Below are positions 38,347-45,420 of a DNA stretch of 64,000 nt, one piece after another. This DNA comes from Pseudomonas sp. FP2335. Lineage in GTDB: Bacteria > Pseudomonadota > Gammaproteobacteria > Pseudomonadales > Pseudomonadaceae. The stretch covers positions 4,051,501 to 4,115,500 of the forward strand of contig NZ_CP117437.1 in the NCBI RefSeq assembly GCF_030687535.1. Direction: 5' to 3'. A program made the translations under genes and the position numbers. The notes under the pieces were generated by a model. It saw only the letters and a list, made by a program, of their open reading frames with translations, searched no databases and had not been told where the DNA came from. Within the stretch, counting starts at the first letter, position 1. Each line of letters starts with the position of its first letter.

Positions 38347-38736
38347 ATGACCACGGAGGAATTTTGGAACTCATGGCTAGCAATCTGGTTTTTGGCTGGC
38401 CCATTGCTGCTCGAAATCGTAAGTGTTGGGTACAGCCTGCACCTAAGTCACCGGCACTTGAGCGCCATGAAAGACGCGCTGAAAAATAGCCGTTATATCT
38501 ATCTTTGGGGACCGAGTTTGGGAAAGCGCGGTTTAATTTGGTCGCTTCTTGAAATGGCAAAAATCACAGGGATGATAATGATGCCAAGAACGTATATCCG
38601 CATTGGCGACCTAAATGCAGCCGATCACGAAAAGTTTCCCCCTCACCTCAAGCGCCTGCTCAAAATCCATCTAGCGATGATAATTGTTACTGGTGTTTGG
38701 CTAGCGATAATCTTCGTGCTTTTAAAATTCAGGTAA
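38347..38736 (+). CDS. Two-TM membrane protein of unknown function
   Basis: 129 residues from ATG 38347. TM segments near residues 9-30 (WLAIWFLAGPLLLEIVSVGY) and at the C-terminus (IHLAMIIVTGVWLAIIFVLL). The charged middle (about 60 residues) would lie on one side of the membrane. No known motif. Codon use is less GC-biased than the neighbours, and it marks the left edge of the AT-richer accessory stretch. Confidence 0.6.
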   Translation: MTTEEFWNSWLAIWFLAGPLLLEIVSVGYSLHLSHRHLSAMKDALKNSRYIYLWGPSLGKRGLIWSLLEMAKITGMIMMPRTYIRIGDLNAADHEKFPPHLKRLLKIHLAMIIVTGVWLAIIFVLLKFR

Positions 38737-38993
38737 TTAGAACGGGCCTCACCCGAGGCCCGCGGGCGGAATTCAATTTCAGAAAGTGGCTACAAAAGGG
38801 CTGGCCGGAACCTACAGCGATGGCCTAAAAACTCGGCCGTTGCGCCAATCAACTGCGCAGTTCAACCCAAGATAAATCCCAAAGCCATCCGGCACCTTGC
38901 TCCGTTGCCTACGCCTGCGTCAGAATCCGCCGGCTTGTGCGCTGGAGTGGCGAAATCTAAGGTTGCGCGGTCGCTGAATTTCTCGGTGATCGG
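38737..38993. other. Intergenic region without an identified gene
   Basis: About 260 bases between the two-TM gene and the structured leader. A GC-rich inverted repeat at 38743-38765 (CGGGCCTCACCCGAGGCCCG) follows the stop and could end transcription, but it has no T run. No ORF or promoter was convincing in the rest. Confidence 0.45.
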
Positions 38994-39170
38994 GTTTAGT
39001 AGCCTGATGGTTTATCCAAACAATGTGCACAAGCTTCATCAATCAGACGCTACCGTCTGCATTTGATGGCGGCTGTGCGCAGGGCGCCCTCGGGCGCGCC
39101 GGCTTTCGTTTGGATTCCCCGGTCTACTAACCTGCGTACAGCTGCCACCCTTTTGTTTAGTAGCTGAAGG
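38994..39170 (+). promoter_or_regulatory. Candidate structured 5' leader of the small DUF6124-like gene
   Basis: Three hairpins in order. First, 39037-39068: CATCAA...TTGATG enclosing CAGACG-CTAC-CGTCTG. Second, 39084-39097: GCGCC-CTCG-GGCGC, a tetraloop. Third, 39124-39163: CTACTAA pairing with TTAGTAG across 26 bases. The motif GTTTAGTAG occurs at 38994 and again at 39155, each before C(T/C)TGA-type bases, so the element at 39124 may pair alternatively with either copy. Such a choice is typical of riboregulators, but no ligand or family is known to me. Confidence 0.5.
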
Positions 39171-39197
39171 ATGGTTGCCCTAAACAGGAATGCAAAC

Positions 39198-39437
39198 ATG
39201 CTTAAAGGCTCGTCAGATCAGACTGCTCTCTTCTACGTTGCGCCAAGCGCCAGCAACGAAGCCCTCATTACCAACAGCTATGAAACCTTCACCTCGGTCA
39301 GCACCCTGCTGCTCGACCTTTCCGAAGAGTTGAACGGCAAGCAGCGCGACATCGCGCTGGCCATTCATCAGCTGAGTGAATTGGGCGTGCTACTCACCGC
39401 CAAGCTTTTGGACCGCGAGACGCCTTGTTCCGGATGA
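39198..39437 (+). CDS. Small DUF6124/DUF3077-like Pseudomonas protein
   Basis: 79 residues from ATG 39198, with AGGA eight bases upstream; the frame is also open from 39171. A predicted helical bundle, with LFYVAPSASNEALITNSYET then VSTLLLDLSEELNGKQRDIALAIHQL and LLTAKLLDRE. This matches what I remember of the C-terminal half of small Pseudomonas proteins annotated DUF6124. Function unknown. It lies immediately after the structured leader and before the IS element. Confidence 0.6.
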   Translation: MLKGSSDQTALFYVAPSASNEALITNSYETFTSVSTLLLDLSEELNGKQRDIALAIHQLSELGVLLTAKLLDRETPCSG

Positions 39438-39488
39438 GCATTTGCCATTCGGGGTGCTAATTCGACTGGAAGCGGAATTGGAGGGTTG

Positions 39489-39539
39489 AAAAAGGGACGG
39501 GTTGTTTTTCAGGACATTAATTAATTCCGTGCCCTTTTT
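39489..39539. repeat. Imperfect inverted repeat beside the IS element
   Basis: AAAAAGGGACGG at the left and CCGTGCCCTTTTT at the right, with a 26-base loop. It lies 18 bases before the IS left end. On the far side of the IS (41200-41221) is the similar AAATAAATCTGTCCCTTTTC, so the IS may sit in or next to such a repeat unit. Confidence 0.5.
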
Positions 39540-39556
39540 CCAGATTGGGGAAGACT

Positions 39557-41185
39557 GCTTTCGGCCGATTCTGTTGAAAAAGTCGGATTTTCAGCTGGCC
39601 TGAACTCAGGCACGGCTACCACCAGAGAACCTACTCACCACATTGAGTGGTTTTTCGGCCCTTCGTTGACCTTTGCGGCTCGGTTATTGGGTTAATTTGA
39701 GGTTTTCTGCTTGGTGCAGGCGCACCTATCCCGTGACCGGTGGCCCTTGCGGTAAAAGTTTGGCCAGCCGGCGCAGGTTCTGCACCGCGGCGGCCAGCGT
39801 GAACTCATCGGTGGCGCCACTCATGCCACGTAGTCGCAAGCGATCCAATTTCAAGATGCGCTTGAGGTGGGCAAACAACATTTCGACCTTCTTGCGTTCG
39901 TGGCGAGAGCGCACGTACTCCGGTGTCGCTGCAATGCGCCGAGCCACATCCCGCACGGCTTCATGGACGCTGCGAGCGATCTTGCGAAACGTAGTGTTCG
40001 GGCAGCACTGGGCTTTCATCGGGCAGTTCGCGCAGTCGGTTTGCCGGGATCGGAAGATGATGGTGTTGGCTTTGGTGACGTGCGAACGCTCATTCTTGAA
40101 GGCTCGCCATTCGCTGCGCAATGCGTTGCCGGCGGGGCAGCGGTATTCCTCAGCCTCCTCATTCCAGTGGAAGTCCTTGCTCGAAAAGCTGTCGTTCTTG
40201 CGCTCGGTTTTGTCCCAAACCGGCACATGCGGTTCGATGTCTTTCTCCTCCACCATCCAGGCCAGCATCGGCGCGGTTCCGTAAGCGGTGTCGCCAATCA
40301 GGCGTTCCGGCTTGATGTCGAACTGCGCTTCGACGCGGTCGATCATGGTCTTGGTGCTCTCGACCTCCGCCGTGCGATGAGCCGGTGTGGGCTCCACATC
40401 CACGATGACGCCGTGCTCGGTATCGATCAGATAGTTCGTGGAATAGGCGTAGAACGCTGGGCCACCTGGAGCTGCGGTCCAGCGGGCTTGAGGATCCGTC
40501 AGCGATAGGCGCTTCGGTAGCGTTTCGGCCAGAGCCTCCTCATCGAGTGCCTCAAGGTACTCTCGCACGGCGCGGCTGCTCAGGGACGGATCGCTCCAGT
40601 TGACTGGCTCATCACCCGGTACGCCGCGTTGCCGACTCGCATCCGCTTTGATGATGCTGGCGTCCACGGCAAAGCCTTCGCCTTTGACCAGGCCTGCGTC
40701 CATGCAGCGACGCAGCACTTCATTGAACAACCAGCGAAACAGATCGCTGTCCCGAAAACGGCCGTGTCGATTCTTGGAGAAGGTCGAGTGATTGGGGACT
40801 TCATCTTCAAGGCTCAACCGGCAGAACCAGCGATACGCCAGGTTCAAATGAGCCTCTTCGCACAGTCGCCGCTCAGAGCGGATGCCATAGCAGTAGCCGA
40901 CGATCAGCATGCGGATCATTAGCTCAGGATCAATCGAAGGGCGTCCAATCGGGCTATAGAAATCGGCGAGGTAATGGCGCAGGTCGCTCAGATCGAGACA
41001 CTGATCAATGCTGCGCAGTAGGTGATTGGTTGGGATGTGATCTTCGAGATTGAACGAGTAAAACAGCCGTTCCTGTCCACTCGATAACTGTCCCATCATG
41101 CTGCGTGCTTCCCTGCTGGCCGATGTGAAGATTTTGCCGCAGGCCAGACAGGGGAGCTACTTTTTCAACAGAATCGGCCAGAAGC
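39557..41185 (-). mobile_element. IS1182-type insertion sequence
   Basis: 1629 bases. The terminal inverted repeats are about 28 bases: GCTTTCGGCCGATTCTGTTG with AAAAAGTCGG at the left and the complement of GCTTCTGGCCGATTCTGTTG with AAAAAGTAGC at the right. A single transposase gene fills the interior. No obvious direct target repeat is seen. The same ends occur on a short element at 43819. Confidence 0.88.
39726..41099 (-). CDS. IS1182-family DDE transposase
   Basis: 457 residues and unbroken. The N-terminal DNA-binding part (GRPSIDPELMIRMLIVGYCYGIRSERRLCEEAHLNLAYRWF) is typical of IS1182. The catalytic acidic residues are probably Asp in FAVDASIIKADA, Asp in LIGDTAYGTAPM, and Glu in KKVEMLFAHLKRIL. 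A Cys-rich patch (CPAGNALR...CANCPMKAQCCPN) lies between the second and third. It should be active and able to act on the nearby MITE in trans. Confidence 0.92.
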   Translation of the reverse strand: MMGQLSSGQERLFYSFNLEDHIPTNHLLRSIDQCLDLSDLRHYLADFYSPIGRPSIDPELMIRMLIVGYCYGIRSERRLCEEAHLNLAYRWFCRLSLEDEVPNHSTFSKNRHGRFRDSDLFRWLFNEVLRRCMDAGLVKGEGFAVDASIIKADASRQRGVPGDEPVNWSDPSLSSRAVREYLEALDEEALAETLPKRLSLTDPQARWTAAPGGPAFYAYSTNYLIDTEHGVIVDVEPTPAHRTAEVESTKTMIDRVEAQFDIKPERLIGDTAYGTAPMLAWMVEEKDIEPHVPVWDKTERKNDSFSSKDFHWNEEAEEYRCPAGNALRSEWRAFKNERSHVTKANTIIFRSRQTDCANCPMKAQCCPNTTFRKIARSVHEAVRDVARRIAATPEYVRSRHERKKVEMLFAHLKRILKLDRLRLRGMSGATDEFTLAAAVQNLRRLAKLLPQGPPVTG

Positions 41186-41336
41186 GGACGGTCACCAAGT
41201 AAATAAATCTGTCCCTTTTCCACCCACCTGGTTTCGTGATGGGCTGGTTTCACCCGTCCTGACGAGGAGAGAGCATGGCTAATAGCCGATGAGACGGAGT
41301 ACTCGCCATATGGTGAATGCCCGTCTCATGTCGGAT

Positions 41337-41750
41337 TTACTTATTCATCGCCTGGTAATGCTCTCCATACCCTGACTCTTCGAAAATCAACCTCAAGCCG
41401 TCCTTGAATACTTGATGGTCAAATTCCTTGATATCAAAAATATTTTGTCCCAACGAATGGGATTCTCGATTCATGTATCTGTAGAACGTCACGAATTTGT
41501 CGCCTGACAGGGCTGGTTTTTGGAAAACATTATTAAAGTCTTTCTTTTGAACAAAATTAAAGAAGTATTCGACAATGTTGCGCATGCAGTTTGCAATTAG
41601 CGCGGGCGGTGAGGCTTGGTCCTTTATAACTGACCAGTAAGACTGGTAATCATTCTGGATTTCCTCATAGTTCATTGAAATTACAGAGCTTCCATTTGCA
41701 TTTTTGATAACCCTGAAAAGATGCTGCGTCTGGCCCGCTTCTCTTTGTTA
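41337..41750 (-). pseudogene. Detached C-terminal nuclease part of a split RloC/PrrC-like anticodon nuclease
   Basis: The open frame with MNYEEIQNDYQSYW at 41675 continues upstream without a stop to about 41750, giving QTQHLFRVIKNANGSSVISM, the expected continuation of the ATPase. It holds CMRNIVEYFF (an Arg-x3-Glu pair) and, 37 residues after that Glu, His in YMNRESHSLG. This Arg/Glu/His set resembles the catalytic residues of PrrC (R320, E324, H356). It is out of frame with the ATPase part, which ends at 41681. Either an indel at 41733-41755 inactivated the gene, or the break is an assembly error or a translational frameshift. Confidence 0.75.
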
Positions 41751-43492
41751 GTATGCGTTAGCTCATAGAAAAAATACAGACTATGAGTCAGGACAAACAC
41801 TTGAGCATAGCTTTTATCATTGATGAAATATCTCTTGATCAACTGCCCGATATTGAAAACATAGAGGTGGGAAAGGCTTGAGATTGGGTCATCAATCACC
41901 ACTACTTTCGTCTGCGGAACAGCATTGGCAGTCTTCTGCCCTTTACAAAGCTCAATGAAGTACAGAAAGCTAATGACTGTTTTCTCGCCCTCACTTAGCG
42001 AGTGAAATGCATTTCCTTGATCACTGGCCCTTGAAACACGATAGAAGTTCTCGCCATGTGATATCACAGAAAAGCCATCGATGCCGATCTCTACCAGTCC
42101 GCGATTTATATTTTCGATAGACTCTTCGATATTAACAGTTTGCTTTCTAAGATTAGAAATCTTGAGATTTGAGGCCTCGATAGATTTATTTATCTTGCTA
42201 GCGTCTTGGCTGAATTGGCTGGCCTCATTTTCAATGCCAGTGGCCGATTGAGAGTAGGCAAAAATGGTTTGATCGTAGTCCCAACGCATCAAAGCCCAAA
42301 AACGAGCCTTTATATCGTCCCGAGTTTTTTTCTTGTTCGTGAGTTTGTCATTATGCGATTCGATCAATGTGTTCAGGTCGTTGAGTAAACCGTTAAGCAC
42401 ATCAACAGTTGCCTTGGTGTCGGTAAGACTAACTGCCGCGCTCGGGCTCTTGATCTTGTTGCCAATAAGCAGGACGTTCTCACGTACTGACGCTTTCAAA
42501 GCTTCAAATGCGATATTCCATGCTTCTGCTAGTTCTTTACTCGCAAGCGCAGAGTTTGAGATGTCCTGCAGGTTCAGGCTAGAGGTTAGTGACTCATAGA
42601 TACTTTTCATTGACTCCAGCGAGTTCACATCATCCTTGTAAGCCTCATCGAAGACTGAACTTATGGAGTCAATAAAGCTTTTGGTGATCGTTTCTTGCTG
42701 GCAAAAGGGGCACTCCTGTTTATCTTTGTCATTCGAAACAAACTGAAGCCCCTCCTTCACCCAATCAAAATTCCCTGCCTTGGCTATGAACTCGGCGACT
42801 GAACCTTCCTGGCTGCCAACAATGATCTTCGACCAGAGCGAATTGCCCTCAATACTTAGCCAACCAGCAGAAATATTTGGAATTTTATTATACGTGACAG
42901 CACCTTCACCTTCGATTGATGAGGCCTCTGTCTTTAAATCATCGGCCGTGTAGTCCGGTGAAGCTTCTGGCAAGGGAAGCCCAAGAACGTGCTGAAAAAG
43001 AAGATCTGTCTTTTTCAAGCCATCCAGGCAAAACTCCAATACACGATCTCCACCAGCATACTTCGTTTTTATTTCCCAGATCTTTGTGCTCGCTTTCGAT
43101 TTCTCTTGATCTAATTTGGCAGAGTTTGCTGAAGAGGCTGCTGAGTTTGCCTGTTGCGCAGCACGATGTTTGTCCAGCTCTTTCGTTTCTGCTTCAATTT
43201 GCTGGAGTGCGACCTTGTTCTCTTTCGAAAGAGTAAAAATTCCTTTTAAATTATCTTCTTCGTAAAAGTAGTCGTTGAGGAAGCTTTGATTATAGACTAG
43301 AAAATCACACGACTGACTTAATTTTACACTGCATTTAGCAAACCGCGGCTCACTTTGATTATATAGAAACTCGGAAATAGTGCTTTTCCCGGCTCCATTA
43401 AGCCCATAAATTAGCGATGTCTTTCTGGTTGGAGAGAGAATAGATTTGGACTTGTAGCTAGCGACGCCATTTATGTTCAATTCCGTGATCAC
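41681..43492 (-). CDS. RloC-like AAA_13/ABC ATPase with zinc-hook motif (N-terminal part of a split gene)
   Basis: 603 residues from GTG 43492, which has AAGGAG 7 bases upstream; this start matches AAA_13 proteins (xITELNINGVASYKS). Walker A is IYGLNGAGKSTISEF (about residues 30-38), the CxxC of a zinc hook is CPFC (261-264) within a long coiled-coil, the ABC signature is HSLSEGEKTV (about 499-505), Walker B VVVIDDPISSLSH (about 530-536) and the switch His in VLTHSLYF (570). RloC proteins combine this ATPase with a C-terminal nuclease that cuts tRNA anticodons after DNA damage or phage attack. Here the nuclease part lies in another frame. No hsd restriction genes are adjacent. Base use is much more AT-rich than the rest of the window. 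Confidence 0.8.
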   Translation of the reverse strand: MITELNINGVASYKSKSILSPTRKTSLIYGLNGAGKSTISEFLYNQSEPRFAKCSVKLSQSCDFLVYNQSFLNDYFYEEDNLKGIFTLSKENKVALQQIEAETKELDKHRAAQQANSAASSANSAKLDQEKSKASTKIWEIKTKYAGGDRVLEFCLDGLKKTDLLFQHVLGLPLPEASPDYTADDLKTEASSIEGEGAVTYNKIPNISAGWLSIEGNSLWSKIIVGSQEGSVAEFIAKAGNFDWVKEGLQFVSNDKDKQECPFCQQETITKSFIDSISSVFDEAYKDDVNSLESMKSIYESLTSSLNLQDISNSALASKELAEAWNIAFEALKASVRENVLLIGNKIKSPSAAVSLTDTKATVDVLNGLLNDLNTLIESHNDKLTNKKKTRDDIKARFWALMRWDYDQTIFAYSQSATGIENEASQFSQDASKINKSIEASNLKISNLRKQTVNIEESIENINRGLVEIGIDGFSVISHGENFYRVSRASDQGNAFHSLSEGEKTVISFLYFIELCKGQKTANAVPQTKVVVIDDPISSLSHLYVFNIGQLIKRYFINDKSYAQVFVLTHSLYFFYELTHTNKEKRARRSIFSGLSKMQMEAL

Positions 43493-43818
43493 AGCCTGAC
43501 TCCTTTTTGCTAAGTAGCTTTGGGCCATCATTAGTGGCAGCAAGGAGCATAGGCGACGACGGAAACACCTTCCACACCTACTTTAGGCGAGGACAAAGAA
43601 TTTTGGGCGTATACAAACCTGGCTTGAGACCGAGCTAGAGCCTCTGCGGGGCGTATCAGCCCCGTTTTTTCTAGTAGATCATATGCCTAGGCGCTGAGTG
43701 GATGTCCACAGCTGTCACCAGCCACCCCTGGCTGCCTTTCACCTAGTGGCTGATCCATCTAGATTCATCGCTCATTTGCACGGAATATGGGACAGAGTTA
43801 TCTATTAGGCGACAGTCC
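43493..43818 (+). other. Accessory intergenic region with an orphan terminator
   Basis: No gene in either strand that I can support. At 43647-43670 there is CGGGGC-GTATCA-GCCCCG followed by six T on the plus strand, but no plus-strand gene precedes it: the nearest upstream gene is the ATPase on the minus strand. A short RNA starting within 43560-43620 or a deleted gene could explain it. The stretch just before reads GAGACCGAGCTAGAGCCTCT. Confidence 0.5.
43647..43670 (+). terminator. Orphan intrinsic terminator
   Basis: Six G-C-rich pairs, a six-base loop and six T. It faces away from the ATPase start and has no visible upstream gene. Confidence 0.7.
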
Positions 43819-44016
43819 GCTTCTGGCCGATTCTGTTGAAAAAGTCGGCCGTGGTTTCCACGGTAGAAAAGTACGCGCTTGAGATTGAAATCTTTGCATT
43901 GAGCAGAGTATGCCGGGCTCAGATTTCGCGTAGCTGCGCGCAAAAAAGGCGTTTTCAGCGATCAGTATGCGGGCAGTCTGGAAGAACCGACTTTTTCAAC
44001 AGAATCGGCCGAAAGC
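43819..44016. mobile_element. 198-bp MITE with IS1182-type ends
   Basis: Ends are GCTTCTGGCCGATTCTGTTG plus AAAAAGTCGG on the left and the complement of GCTTTCGGCCGATTCTGTTG plus AAAAAGTCGG on the right, the same as the IS at 39557. The 140-base interior has no coding capacity. Flanking bases GCGAC (43810-43814) and GTCGC (44022-44026) are complementary, so it seems to have entered the loop of a hairpin. It should be mobilised by the IS1182 transposase. Confidence 0.8.
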
Positions 44017-44070
44017 AGCCCGTCGCAAACAGCACTAACCGCCCCAAACCATCACCTACCCACCCGCAAG

Positions 44071-44799
44071 TCAGACCATCACGGAGAACCGCTGCGCTGC
44101 TCGCCGCTCAAGCATCGCGTTTTCCGTCTCGCGCGTGGCCCGTTCGCCTTTATTGGACAACTGAGTGAAAAAAGTCGCGTCCTTGAACTCTGCGGGAACC
44201 ATGGTGCGCGTGTCTTTCAGCAAGGGCGCCAGATCAATAGTGCTGGCGAAGTTTTCCTTCGTCAGGCTGTAGTAACCCATGTAGCTGCCCGACCACGGTG
44301 AATCGGCGTCAACCAGATCGATGGACGCATCTCGATAAGAAACGGCGGCGGCTTTGAGGCCAAGGGATTTGTTCAGCAGATCCGTGAGCCGCTGGGTGTC
44401 CGAGCGGCTGAGCTGCGCGGCGGTATCGAGCACCTTGAGGTTGCCATCGGCCTCAACAGTGAAACCATATTTTTTGCTGGCCAGGTCGGGAGCACTGTTC
44501 GACAGCGTTGCCTGGAATGCCTGGAAAGAGGCTTTCAGCGCTCCATGCGCCCCAGCGGCAATCTGAGCGAATCGAGGGAACTCCGGGGATTGGGAGCGGC
44601 CGATCCAGGTGTCGACGACCTCGAGTTGTTTCACCATGGTGCTGGTGTCTTCATTGGGATGGTAGATGACTGCGGGCGAGGCATTTGCCAGGGTGTGCTG
44701 GTTGGCATCTGTCAGCGGCTGGGGCTCGAGCTTGTGTTCAGAAGGCCTAAGCTGGGTGTTTGCTGGCGGGATGAAGGTCGAGCTGACGGAAAGTACCAT
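44071..44799 (-). CDS. Hypothetical protein with effector-like N-terminus
   Basis: 242 residues from ATG 44799. No signal peptide, no TM helix, no known motif. The first 50 residues are rich in Ser, Thr, Pro and Asn, while the rest looks helical with a block NLKVLDTAAQLSRSDTQRLTDLLNKSL. It stands alone, 55 bases right of the MITE. Codon use is intermediate. It may be a secreted or regulatory protein; I do not recognise it. Confidence 0.6.
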   Translation of the reverse strand: MVLSVSSTFIPPANTQLRPSEHKLEPQPLTDANQHTLANASPAVIYHPNEDTSTMVKQLEVVDTWIGRSQSPEFPRFAQIAAGAHGALKASFQAFQATLSNSAPDLASKKYGFTVEADGNLKVLDTAAQLSRSDTQRLTDLLNKSLGLKAAAVSYRDASIDLVDADSPWSGSYMGYYSLTKENFASTIDLAPLLKDTRTMVPAEFKDATFFTQLSNKGERATRETENAMLERRAAQRFSVMV

Positions 44800-44988
44800 T
44801 TCAATCAATCCATGATCGGTGGGTTCCTACAGGTTATCGACGGGCATAGCGTGAGCTTTAGGTTGACCGAAGCGACCCCATCGGCGCCTCACTCAATCTC
44901 GGCACCTCCCACCGTCGGGCAGTGCCATGGCTGAAACTGCGCTCGGCCCCTGCTAACCTGCGGCCCTTGCCTTTTTCCGGAGCGTTCC

Positions 44989-45351
44989 ATGGCCCTCTCA
45001 AAACGCGACAGCGCGCGCATCGACCGCAGCCTCGTCGCCAGCCTGACCGAAGCCTGCGAAACCGCCAAAGCCGAAATCCCGGGCTTCGAGTGGCTGACTC
45101 ATACGGTCAACTACGCCGACTTCCCGCGCAGCCTGGTGATCACCTGGGTCTTCGACACCCGTGCCCACCGCGACCACGCCCTGGCCACCGGCCTGGACAC
45201 GCGCATCCGCGAACTCACCGCCACGGCCCTGCACGCTGCCGACATCGCGCCCGTGCCGCTGAACCGCTGCGTCCAGTTCGACTGCGAAGAAGACTGCCAA
45301 GCCCGTCACGGCGGCAATTGGCGTTTGCGCCTGACCCGCTCCGCCAACTAG
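44989..45351 (+). CDS. Conserved hypothetical protein
   Basis: 120 residues. A compact alpha/beta protein with FPRSLVITWVFDTRAHRD and a C-terminal Cys group (RCVQFDCEEDCQARH). Probably soluble; perhaps a metal- or RNA-binding fold, but this is a guess. ATG at 44989 with GGAGCG upstream. It is often present at this place in related genomes, next to the secreted-protein gene that follows 69 bases later. Confidence 0.7.
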   Translation: MALSKRDSARIDRSLVASLTEACETAKAEIPGFEWLTHTVNYADFPRSLVITWVFDTRAHRDHALATGLDTRIRELTATALHAADIAPVPLNRCVQFDCEEDCQARHGGNWRLRLTRSAN

Positions 45352-45420
45352 AGCCCGGCGCCCAACTGCTGGATAATGCCCCACCCTGCTCCCCGCCCTT
45401 CGATAAGGAAGTCCTGCCCC

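Noticed and set aside
39557..41185. A composite transposon made of two full IS copies
   Set aside because: Only one copy has a transposase; the second set of ends belongs to a 198-bp element.
43743..43943. A small minus-strand frame over the left end of the MITE
   Set aside because: It runs through the terminal inverted repeat and has no ribosome site or homology-like content.
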